A stretch of 56,859 nucleotides of DNA from WS-7 sp035635575 (GTDB taxonomy: Bacteria; Eisenbacteria; RBG-16-71-46; SZUA-252): contig DASQAV010000037.1 of NCBI GenBank assembly GCA_035635575.1, forward strand, positions 1 to 56,859. Reading direction: 5' to 3'. Below are positions 44,008 through 50,651 of this stretch, in pieces. Both the position numbers and the translations under genes were made by a program. The notes beneath the pieces were generated by a model. The model worked only from the letters and a program-made list of their open reading frames with translations, was not told where the DNA came from and ran no database searches. Numbering within the stretch: the first letter of the stretch is position 1; each line of letters starts with the position of its first letter.

Positions 44008-44089
44008 GCCGGATCCCGCGCGTTCCCGCGCCGGCGCAACCTCCTGCATCCCTTCGCCCGTGCCCCCCGTGCACCTTGCGCGCGTATCG

Positions 44090-44105
44090 TGGCACCGAAT
44101 CTGCT
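44090..44105 (+). promoter_or_regulatory. Sigma-54 promoter (-24/-12) ahead of the riboswitch
   Basis: TGGCACC-GAAT-CTGCT, with GG at 44091-44092 and GC at 44103-44104 (ten bases between). The -24 element is full consensus TGGCAC; the -12 has CTGC instead of TTGC. Predicted transcription begins near 44116, just before the c-di-GMP riboswitch. Confidence 0.72.
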
Positions 44106-44143
44106 CGATCGCAACGCAGGGGGATTAGCGGGGCGAGCAGCTT

Positions 44144-44257
44144 GTCCATGCTCAGAGCAAACTGCCTGAAAGGGCAGGACGCAGAGCCGCGGAGCTAAGG
44201 ATCGTGCGCCGGACTTCCTCCGGTCGCGCTGTCGATGCTGGCCGGGCCACCGTGGAC
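44144..44257 (+). ncRNA. Cyclic di-GMP-I riboswitch (GEMM-I aptamer)
   Basis: The core matches the GEMM-I pattern: AGAGCAAAC, a stem closed by a GAAA tetraloop (CTGCCT-GAAA-GGGCAG), then GGACGCAGAGCC and CTAAG. A second arm contains the receptor-like region, and the 3' side is GGCCGGGCC. The outer stem P1 is GTCCATG (44144-44150) with CGTGGAC (44251-44257), one G-U wobble. It lies between a sigma-54 promoter and an FN3-type surface protein gene. Confidence 0.9.
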
Positions 44258-44278
44258 GAAATCCATGGCGGCTCGGCC
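44240..44278 (+). promoter_or_regulatory. Alternative hairpin competing with the riboswitch P1 stem
   Basis: Bases 44240-44255 can pair with 44263-44278 in a 16-bp stem (13 Watson-Crick, two G-U, one A-C mismatch) around the 7-base loop ACGAAAT. The 5' strand includes most of the 3' half of P1, so the two folds exclude each other. The tail after it (ATTCTTGCTC) is only weakly T-rich. The outcome could be termination or control of access to GGGGGAGG (44300-44307). Confidence 0.65.
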
Positions 44279-44311
44279 ATTCTTGCTCGACACCGACAGG
44301 GGGAGGACGTC

Positions 44312-45187
44312 ATGCTGATCGCTCCGCGTTCGGGCGCGCCCGCGCGCCATTCCGGGAACGCATTCCCATCCAACACGCTCCTGGTCCTTCTCGCGGCCGT
44401 GGTGCTGCTTTGCCCGAGCGCGTCTCAGGCGCAAACGGCCGCGGACTCCAGCGTAACCTTGCTCTGGACCGCCACGGGCGACGACGGCAACGTCGGCACC
44501 GCCAGCTACTACGACATCCGCTACCAGACCGCGGGGATCGCAAGCGCGGACACCGCTACCTGGTGGAGTGCGGCGACGAGGGTCCTTCCCGTGCCCACGC
44601 CGCGTCCGCCCGGCTCGACGGACTCCGTGCTCGTACGGGGGCTCACGCCGCTCACGACCTACTACTTCATGATTCGAGTCGGGGACGAGGTCCCCAACTG
44701 GTCCGGCTTCTCGAACCTCGCGGTGCGCACGACGAGCAGCACGGACGTGACCGCCCCGCGCGCGATCGCCGACCTGGCGGTCACCACCACCACGGGCACC
44801 TCGATCAGCCTGCGCTGGACGGCGCCCGGGGATGACGGGGGGACCGGCACGGCGGCAAGCTACGACATACGCTACTCGACGTCGGCGATCACCTCGACGA
44901 ACTGGGGCTCGGCGGTTTCCGTGAGTGGAGAGCCGGCGCCCACGATCGCGGGGACGCAGCAGACCTTCACGATCACCGGCCTGAATCCCAGCCGAACCTA
45001 CTACGTCGCGATCCGCGCCACCGACGATGCTGCGAACGTCTCGGCGCTCTCGAACGTCCCGAGCGGGACCACGCTCGACACCATCCCGCCCGCGCCGGTC
45101 CGCGACCTGTCGATGGATCCCGATTCCGGAACGGTCGACCCGATCGTCTCCGCGGCCCAGTACGAGGTAGCGAGCAATGCGCGCTGA
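44312..45187 (+). CDS. Secreted FN3-like protein under riboswitch control
   Basis: A 291-residue exported protein. The signal peptide (LLVLLAAVVLLCPSASQA) precedes two FN3-like domains, each opening with the WTATGDDGNVG or WTAPGDDGGTG motif followed by YDIRY. The protein ends soon after a linker-like DTIPPAPVRDL, with no sorting domain, anchor or third FN3 domain. ATG 44312 has a strong Shine-Dalgarno (GGGGGAGG) five bases upstream, which the CCTCC in the riboswitch (44218-44222) could pair with. It is the first gene of a likely operon running through the FN3-FlgD, deacetylase and PrsK-like genes. Confidence 0.83.
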   Translation: MLIAPRSGAPARHSGNAFPSNTLLVLLAAVVLLCPSASQAQTAADSSVTLLWTATGDDGNVGTASYYDIRYQTAGIASADTATWWSAATRVLPVPTPRPPGSTDSVLVRGLTPLTTYYFMIRVGDEVPNWSGFSNLAVRTTSSTDVTAPRAIADLAVTTTTGTSISLRWTAPGDDGGTGTAASYDIRYSTSAITSTNWGSAVSVSGEPAPTIAGTQQTFTITGLNPSRTYYVAIRATDDAANVSALSNVPSGTTLDTIPPAPVRDLSMDPDSGTVDPIVSAAQYEVASNAR

Positions 45188-45209
45188 CGGGGCAAGGGCT
45201 CGTTCTCTC

Positions 45210-46160
45210 ATGAAGAAGATCGCCCGCGCGGCGCTCGTGGGGGGCTCGGCGCTTCTGGCCGGGCTCCTCATGCCCGCGGCCGCGCACGCCGATTCGGTCA
45301 CCATGAACTGGACCGCGCCGGGGGACGATGGGAACGTGGGGAGGGCCGCGTCCTACGAGATGCGTTATTCCGAGAATCCGATCGCCGCGGACACCGTGAC
45401 GTGGTGGGCCTCGGCGACCTCCATCGGCGCGATGCCGCCGCCGTTCCCGTCCGGCTCGCGTGAGACCTTCGTCGTGGTCGGGCTCGCGACGGGGAAGACC
45501 TTCTACTTCGTGATCCGCGCGTCGGACGAGGTGCCGAATGTATCGGGCTTCTCGAACGTCGCGGTGAAGCAGACCACGGGCTCGGTGCCGCTCGCAACGC
45601 CCGCGAACTTCGCGGCCGCGGCCTCCCAAGGCGTGGTGCATCTGACGTGGGACGCCGTTCCCTCGGGGGGACCGGAGCTGGGCTATCGCGTGTATCGCAA
45701 GGCCACCGCAAACCCGGTGACCGCGCTCCTGGCGACGCTTCCGCTGACCGCCGTCTCCTACAACGATTCCACCGCGGCCTCCGGCGCGAGCTACGATTTC
45801 TCGCTGGCGACCTACGACAACTCGTCCGAGAGCCCGAGAACCACGCTCACGGTGGCGGTGCCGGGAGCCATTGCGTCACCCACGGTGTTTCACGGGTATC
45901 CGAATCCCGCCCGTGATCTGGTTACGTTCCGCTTGCTGATCCAGGGCGGCACCACGAGTGCGCACACGCGGGTCACCGTCTTCGACCTCACGGGACATCG
46001 GATCTGCCTCCTCGCAGATAGTGTGCTCCCGCCGGGAGAGCACTCGCTCACGTGGACCTGCACGAGCGACCAAGGAAACAAGGTCGCGCCGGGGCTCTAC
46101 AACGTGGTTGTCGAGGGCCCCTCCGGGCGCGCCTTCACGCGTCTGGCCGTCGTCCCGTAG
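45210..46160 (+). CDS. Secreted FN3-like protein with FlgD/T9SS type-A-like C-terminal domain
   Basis: A 316-residue exported protein. The signal peptide (AALVGGSALLAGLLMPAAAHA) is followed by an FN3-like domain (MNWTAPGDDGNVGRAASYEMRYS) and a second FN3 (about 125-215). A C-terminal domain follows with HGYPNPARDLVTFRL, VFDLTGHRICLL and GNKVAPGLYNVVV, matching FlgD-Ig or T9SS type-A sorting domains. It is a paralogue of the protein at 40072-41073, with the same domain order and length. ATG 45210 sits 22 bases after the previous stop. It precedes the deacetylase gene, as its paralogue precedes the decayed copy. Confidence 0.83.
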   Translation: MKKIARAALVGGSALLAGLLMPAAAHADSVTMNWTAPGDDGNVGRAASYEMRYSENPIAADTVTWWASATSIGAMPPPFPSGSRETFVVVGLATGKTFYFVIRASDEVPNVSGFSNVAVKQTTGSVPLATPANFAAAASQGVVHLTWDAVPSGGPELGYRVYRKATANPVTALLATLPLTAVSYNDSTAASGASYDFSLATYDNSSESPRTTLTVAVPGAIASPTVFHGYPNPARDLVTFRLLIQGGTTSAHTRVTVFDLTGHRICLLADSVLPPGEHSLTWTCTSDQGNKVAPGLYNVVVEGPSGRAFTRLAVVP

Positions 46161-46162
46161 CG

Positions 46163-46256
46163 GCAGTTCCTCCTTCCCAGATCCGCGCAGGGAAATTATG
46201 CTTGGCCCATGGCCGTGCCCCGTGAGCCGCCGTTTGCGCTGAGCGTCGACGTCGAG
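46163..46256 (+). repeat. Diverged direct repeat, copy 2
   Basis: The partner of 41100-41193. It carries the promoter and the first codons of the intact deacetylase gene at 46209. The 94-base alignment is gap-free; the identical blocks are the first 19 bases, the TATGCT region and the last 19 bases. Confidence 0.8.
46174..46202 (+). promoter_or_regulatory. Sigma-70 promoter giving a leaderless deacetylase transcript
   Basis: TTCCCA (46174-46179), 17-base spacer, TATGCT (46197-46202), and six bases to ATG 46209, so transcription should start at the start codon. The same layout is kept in the duplicate at 41111-41139. No Shine-Dalgarno is present, as expected for leaderless translation. Confidence 0.65.
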
Positions 46257-47090
46257 GATTACTTCCAGGTGCAGGCCTTCGCCGGGCGAGTCCACCGGGA
46301 GGACTGGCCCCAGTACCCTCCGCGCGTCGAGCGGAACGTGAGGCGCCTGCTGGACCTCTTCGACGAGACCGGTGCCAAGGGAACCTTCTTCGTTCTGGGG
46401 TGGATCGCGCAGCGTTATCCGGGACTCGTGCGCGGCATCGCCGCCCGCGGGCACGAAATCGCCTCCCACGGCATCACGCATCGCATGCTCACCGAGCTCT
46501 CCCCGTCGGAGTTTCGGACGGAGGCGATCGATTCCCGGCTCCTCCTGGAAGACCTCTCCGGCACTCCCGTGATCGGGTTCCGCGCTCCGAGCTACAGCGT
46601 GACGCGGAGCACGCTCTGGGCCCTGGAGATCCTTCGCGAGACGGGATACGCCTACGACTCGAGCGTCTACCCGATCCGGGGACGCCGGTATGGATATCCG
46701 GAAGGCCCGGTCGCTCCGGCAAGGATTCCCGCCGGAACGCGCGACATCGCCGAGTTTCCGCTGCCCACGGTCCCCGTCGGACCGCTACGCGTCCCGGTGC
46801 TCGCGGGCGCATATCTCAGACTGCTCCCGTCCTGGGTCTCGCTTCTCGCCACGAGCTATCACCGGTGGCGCCGCGTTCCGCTTGCCGTGAACGTCCATCC
46901 CTGGGAGATCGATCCGGAGCAGCCCACCGTGGGATTCTCGCGCCTCAGCAAGTGGACGCACTATGCGCGTCTGGGCAAGACCGAGGAGATCCTGCGCCGC
47001 GTCCTCCGGAGCGGGCGTTTCGCGTCCCTGGCCACGCGGCTCTCGGAGCTCGGGATCCTGCACGCCCCGAGCGGAAACGGAGTCCCATGA
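46209..47090 (+). CDS. Exosortase-A-associated polysaccharide deacetylase (TIGR03006-like)
   Basis: A 293-residue NodB-like enzyme of the exosortase-A group. Family stretches are SVDVEDYFQVQAF (metal Asp), RVERNVRRLLDLFDETGAKGTFFVLGW, GHEIASHGITH (HxxxH), VIGFRAPSYSVT, YDSSVYPI, EFPLPTV and NVHPWEIDPEQP. There is no signal peptide, so it probably acts on cytoplasmic intermediates. It overlaps the next gene by four bases (ATGA). A truncated duplicate of its 5' end lies at 41146. It belongs to the canonical gene set that travels with XrtA, supporting the type of exosortase present. Confidence 0.92.
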   Translation: MAVPREPPFALSVDVEDYFQVQAFAGRVHREDWPQYPPRVERNVRRLLDLFDETGAKGTFFVLGWIAQRYPGLVRGIAARGHEIASHGITHRMLTELSPSEFRTEAIDSRLLLEDLSGTPVIGFRAPSYSVTRSTLWALEILRETGYAYDSSVYPIRGRRYGYPEGPVAPARIPAGTRDIAEFPLPTVPVGPLRVPVLAGAYLRLLPSWVSLLATSYHRWRRVPLAVNVHPWEIDPEQPTVGFSRLSKWTHYARLGKTEEILRRVLRSGRFASLATRLSELGILHAPSGNGVP

Positions 47091-48514
47091 CCTTTGCGGA
47101 ACTCCTGCTCATCGCGAGCGCGCTCCTCGCCCTGGCGAGCGCCTTTGTCACCGTCATCTTTCGCCCGAACCGCATGGTCACGCTCGTCGCAAGCGCCGCG
47201 CTCCTCCTGCTCGGCCTTCAGCAGCTGGGATGGTCGCGCGCCATCAACTCGATTCTCCTGGGGGAGCGAAACTACTGGCTGGACCTCTCCCTCGTATGCT
47301 GGCTTCCAGTCTCCCTGTCCTGGCTCTTCCTCTCGATCAGCCTCGCGCGTGGAGCGGATCTCGATCGGCTTCGCCCTTGGCGCATCTACTTCGCGATCCA
47401 GGCGGCCGCATCGGTCGCCGTCGTGGTCGCGCTCCAGTGGTACTCTCCGATCGGCCGCACCGTGATCGGCCCGGGAGGAGACTCGCTCGAGCTGACGCCC
47501 TTCGGCGTCGCGGTGCTCGCAGTGTTGCTCCTCAACATCTCGCTCGCGAGCGCGAACGTCGAGTCCACCTATGTGGCCCTCTCCGCCCGGTGGAGGCGCG
47601 CCTTTTCCGCGGCGACCCTGGCCATCATCTTCCTCCTGGCCTGGACCACCGTCTTCATCGCGAGCGGCATCTTGCTGGGGAGGGTCTCGCTCTGGGACGT
47701 GGCGAAATCCTCCATCCCCTTCGCCCTGCTCTCGATCGCGATCCCGTATTCGCTCGTGCGGAAGCGCGGCGTCGAGGCCACCGTCACCGCGAACGTCCGT
47801 CCCTTCTACGAGACGCTCTCGTTCGCGCTCGGGGTGGGAACGCTCCTCGTGTCGCTCGGAATCGTCCAGATCTCCGATCTCACGGGGTGGTCGCTGGTGC
47901 GGACGGTATCGATCACGATCCTGTGCGGGACGCTCCTCGGGATCGGCGCCCTCGTGGTCTTCGGGCGCCTCCTCCACAAGGTCCGCCGCCTTCTCGAGCC
48001 CTACCTCTACACCTCGCGCTTCGATCCCGAGGCGGTCTGGACGGGGCTCTCACACGAGCTTGACGCCACTTCGACCCACGCCGATGTGTGCCGCCTCATG
48101 CCCGCCCGCGCGGCCGCGATCACAGGTGTCGATCCGGTGACGCTCTTCATGGCGCTGAACAGCGCCCCCGAGTACTCGGTCGCGGGGAGCACTCTGCAGC
48201 CGGCGCCGGTCGAAGTCGTCGGCCCCGAGGAGCCGCTCGCGCGCGAGCTGCGCACGTCCCGCCACGCGATCCATCTCCGAGGACGTGCGGACGATCTCGG
48301 CATGATCCCAATCTACGTGGAGAACGCGAAGCAGATCGCCGCCTGCGAGGCGGTCTGCGCCGTGCCCTTGAGCCACGGGGGCCAGCTGAGGGGCTTCATC
48401 CTTTGCGGGAATCCGGAGAACGGGAGGGAGAACCTCGCGGGTACGCTGCTTCTCCTGGAGGTCGTGGCACAGATGGTCGCCACTCGCTTGAATTCGCTGG
48501 AGCGCAGTGAGTAG
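47087..48514 (+). CDS. PrsK-like membrane sensor lacking a histidine kinase domain
   Basis: A 475-residue protein with about eight N-terminal membrane helices (residues ~5-295) and a cytoplasmic GAF-like domain (about 320-470: PEAVWTGLSHELDAT, CEAVCAVPLSHGGQLRGFILCG, LLEVVAQMVATRL). This is the N-terminal layout of PrsK, the sensor kinase of exosortase-A loci. However, the protein stops where HisKA and ATPase domains would begin. It may signal through a separate kinase, such as the soluble one at 51434-53287, or be a remnant. ATG 47087 overlaps the deacetylase stop (ATGA). PrsK homology is inferred from layout and context. Confidence 0.7.
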   Translation: MTFAELLLIASALLALASAFVTVIFRPNRMVTLVASAALLLLGLQQLGWSRAINSILLGERNYWLDLSLVCWLPVSLSWLFLSISLARGADLDRLRPWRIYFAIQAAASVAVVVALQWYSPIGRTVIGPGGDSLELTPFGVAVLAVLLLNISLASANVESTYVALSARWRRAFSAATLAIIFLLAWTTVFIASGILLGRVSLWDVAKSSIPFALLSIAIPYSLVRKRGVEATVTANVRPFYETLSFALGVGTLLVSLGIVQISDLTGWSLVRTVSITILCGTLLGIGALVVFGRLLHKVRRLLEPYLYTSRFDPEAVWTGLSHELDATSTHADVCRLMPARAAAITGVDPVTLFMALNSAPEYSVAGSTLQPAPVEVVGPEEPLARELRTSRHAIHLRGRADDLGMIPIYVENAKQIAACEAVCAVPLSHGGQLRGFILCGNPENGRENLAGTLLLLEVVAQMVATRLNSLERSE

Positions 48515-48605
48515 GCGCTCCTAGCCTCGGCTGCATCGGAACACAGAACACGGCGCTATTCGGCCGGGTACGTCTTCGCGATCGCGATGTACGCAATCTG
48601 CACAC

Positions 48606-48615
48606 GCACGCGTGC
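48606..48615. repeat. Palindrome upstream of a sigma-54 promoter
   Basis: GCACGCGTGC is a perfect 10-base palindrome about 100 bases upstream of the -24 element at 48713. It shares the GCAC/GTGC core with the inverted repeats upstream of the other sigma-54 promoters. In high-GC DNA such palindromes also occur by chance. Confidence 0.35.
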
Positions 48616-48712
48616 GACGCGCGCGCCACGCCCATTGGCCGGATCGAGCCCCTCGATCCTCCTGGCGCACAACGCGATATGTCGATTCCAATCTTGCGCG
48701 CGACTGCCTTGC

Positions 48713-48728
48713 TGGCACGCAACCTGCC
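48713..48728 (+). promoter_or_regulatory. Sigma-54 promoter (-24/-12) for the PorV-SPOR gene
   Basis: TGGCACG-CAAC-CTGCC, with GG at 48714-48715 and GC at 48726-48727 (ten bases between). The -24 element is a perfect 7-base consensus. The predicted start near 48739 gives a ~72-base leader to ATG 48811. The rest of the 48515-48810 gap holds only the palindrome at 48606 and a GGGGG ribosome-binding site. Confidence 0.78.
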
Positions 48729-48810
48729 CTTAATAACAATCGAAGACAATTCTGTCGTCCAAGCGGCTCACCACCACATCCACGGACGACCTCTACCGGG
48801 GGATTAGTCA

Positions 48811-50325
48811 ATGCGAAAGAATGAGTTCGCGCGTTCGCTCGCGTCGTACGTTCGGATGTTCCTTCTTTTCTCCACAGTGCTGTTTCCAGCATCTTTGTAC
48901 CTCACGGTACGTCCCGCGAACGCCCAGGTAGCGGTGGGGACGAGCGCGGGCGAGTTCCTCGGCTTCGAGGTTGGCGCCAGCTCGGCAGGAATCGCGGGCG
49001 CCAACACCAGCGTCGCGACCGGCGCCACGTCGCAGTTCTGGAATCCATCGCTCCTCTCCCTCATGTCACGGCCTCAGGTCTCCCTGATGCACGCAACCTG
49101 GCTCGGGAATCTCCAGTACGAATGGATCGGCTACGCCCGGCCCCTCGGTCCGAACAAGGGGGTGGGCTCCCTGAGCGTCGCTTATTTCCACATGCCCAGC
49201 CTGAGTGGCGTGGATCAATTCGATAATCCGACCGGCGATTTTCGCGTCTACGACATGGCGATGACCGCCGGCTACGCGCGCCCGATCTGGAAGACCCTCA
49301 TGCTGGGGGTGAACGGCAAGTTCATCCGGCAGATGCTCGCGGATGTCTCCGGAACAGGGGTGGCGGTGGACTTCGGTGCGAGCGCCGCCGTCATGGGAAC
49401 GACGATCGGCGCCACGGTTCAGAACCTCGGGCCGGACATCTCGTTCGGTAGCGGAAGCTACCCCTTGCCGCAGCTCACCCGATTCGGTGTGAGCCACGCC
49501 CTCCTCACGGACCGACTCTTGGTCGCCGCGGACTACACGATCCCGAAGACCTATTACAACGATTTCCGCATCGGCACCGAATTCCGGGCGCATCCCATGC
49601 TCGCGGTGCGCGCGGGATACCGACGCATCGGCGCGACGAAGGACGATCCAGCGACCGGGTTCTCCTTTGGGCTCGGAACGCACGTGGGACCGATGAGCCT
49701 GGATTACGCGATGACTCCGAGCAACGGATTCGCGGACGTCCACCGGTTCTCCCTGGGGTATACGTTCGGCGGAACGGACGTAAAGCCCGAGCCGGAGCCG
49801 CGCCATCCGAAGCAGCGCCCGGTGAAGCCCGCCCCCAAGACCCCGCCGGCGATCGCGACCATCACGGACACTCAGGCCCAAGGGGCTTCGCCGGCACCGA
49901 GAGCAACTCCTCCGGCGCAGAAATCCGCGGCTCAGCAGCCCGCCGTGGAAGCGGCGAAGAAGGAAGCGCCTAGCGCCGCGAGCACGCAGGTGGCCAATTC
50001 AGCCCCGGCCCCGGCAGCTCCGTCCGTCTCGCCGCCGCCTGCGGCGGCCCCGGCTCCTGAGACCGTGCCCGCGCCGAAGGCTCCCGAGAAGGAGTATTAC
50101 GAGGTCGTGCTGGGGAACTACCAGACCGAGCAGAGCGCCCAGTCGGAGCTGAAGGCCCTCCAGATCCTGGGATTCGCGGTCAAGGACGCGGTCATTACGG
50201 TGGTGCCGGGGAAGGGCTACCGGCTCTCGCTGGCCCGCTACGACTCCAGGAAGCCTGCGGACCAGTTCGCGGCCGCGCTCATCAAGATGTCCTTCACGCC
50301 TCGCGTGGAGGTAACGAGCCGCTGA
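48811..50325 (+). CDS. PorV/PorQ-like outer-membrane barrel protein fused to a SPOR domain
   Basis: A 504-residue exported protein. After the signal peptide (FLLFSTVLFPASLYLTV, ending ANA), residues ~40-325 match PorV/UPF0164-type barrels: GEFLGFEVGASSAGIAGANT, TSQFWNPSLLSLM, GATVQNLGPDISF and RFSLGYTFGG. A Pro/Ala-rich linker of ~100 residues follows (about 328-430). The C-terminus (YYEVVLGNYQTEQSAQSELK to SFTPRVEV) is a SPOR domain, the kind that binds glycan-stripped peptidoglycan. The barrel could act in protein export or surface assembly, tethered to the wall by SPOR. It is driven by its own sigma-54 promoter. Confidence 0.85.
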   Translation: MRKNEFARSLASYVRMFLLFSTVLFPASLYLTVRPANAQVAVGTSAGEFLGFEVGASSAGIAGANTSVATGATSQFWNPSLLSLMSRPQVSLMHATWLGNLQYEWIGYARPLGPNKGVGSLSVAYFHMPSLSGVDQFDNPTGDFRVYDMAMTAGYARPIWKTLMLGVNGKFIRQMLADVSGTGVAVDFGASAAVMGTTIGATVQNLGPDISFGSGSYPLPQLTRFGVSHALLTDRLLVAADYTIPKTYYNDFRIGTEFRAHPMLAVRAGYRRIGATKDDPATGFSFGLGTHVGPMSLDYAMTPSNGFADVHRFSLGYTFGGTDVKPEPEPRHPKQRPVKPAPKTPPAIATITDTQAQGASPAPRATPPAQKSAAQQPAVEAAKKEAPSAASTQVANSAPAPAAPSVSPPPAAAPAPETVPAPKAPEKEYYEVVLGNYQTEQSAQSELKALQILGFAVKDAVITVVPGKGYRLSLARYDSRKPADQFAAALIKMSFTPRVEVTSR

Positions 50326-50340
50326 GTGGCGCTTTGCTCC

Positions 50341-50369
50341 TTGCACCCCCATGACGCGCCTGCTATGCT
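50341..50369 (+). promoter_or_regulatory. Sigma-70 promoter for the phosphoglycosyl transferase gene
   Basis: TTGCAC (50341-50346), 17-base spacer, TATGCT (50364-50369). It starts 16 bases after the PorV-SPOR stop, so the initiating transferase can be expressed independently of the sigma-54 gene upstream. Confidence 0.68.
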
Positions 50370-50404
50370 TCTCGGCGTCATGGGGGCAGGGTTTCAACGC
50401 TGGG

Positions 50405-50581
50405 ATGAGTGTGTCCTACGGTCCCGCGTTCCCCAGCCCTCCATCGATGCCTCGCGCGGTGCCGGTGCCCGCCCGGGCTACGCCGTATGCACTTCCGGAG
50501 CATGACCGAGCGGGAAACGTCGAGCTCGGCGCCTGGATCGGCCTCACAGCCCGGCTCGAAGCAAGAGGGGTGGTAGCGTAA
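50405..50581 (+). CDS. Possible small protein, unknown
   Basis: A 58-residue frame (MSVSYGPAFPSPPSM...) between the TTGCAC/TATGCT promoter and the phosphoglycosyl transferase gene. The N-terminal half is proline-rich and the end (NVELGAWIGLTARLEARGV) could form an amphipathic helix. Third codon positions are mostly G or C, as in neighbouring genes. There is no clear Shine-Dalgarno and no recognised family, so it may be untranslated leader. Confidence 0.3.
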   Translation: MSVSYGPAFPSPPSMPRAVPVPARATPYALPEHDRAGNVELGAWIGLTARLEARGVVA

Positions 50582-50651
50582 CGTGATTCTTCCTTCGGCG
50601 CAGCACGCGGCGGGGCGGAATACGGGGGAGCGGCGGGTGGCGGGGGAGGGG

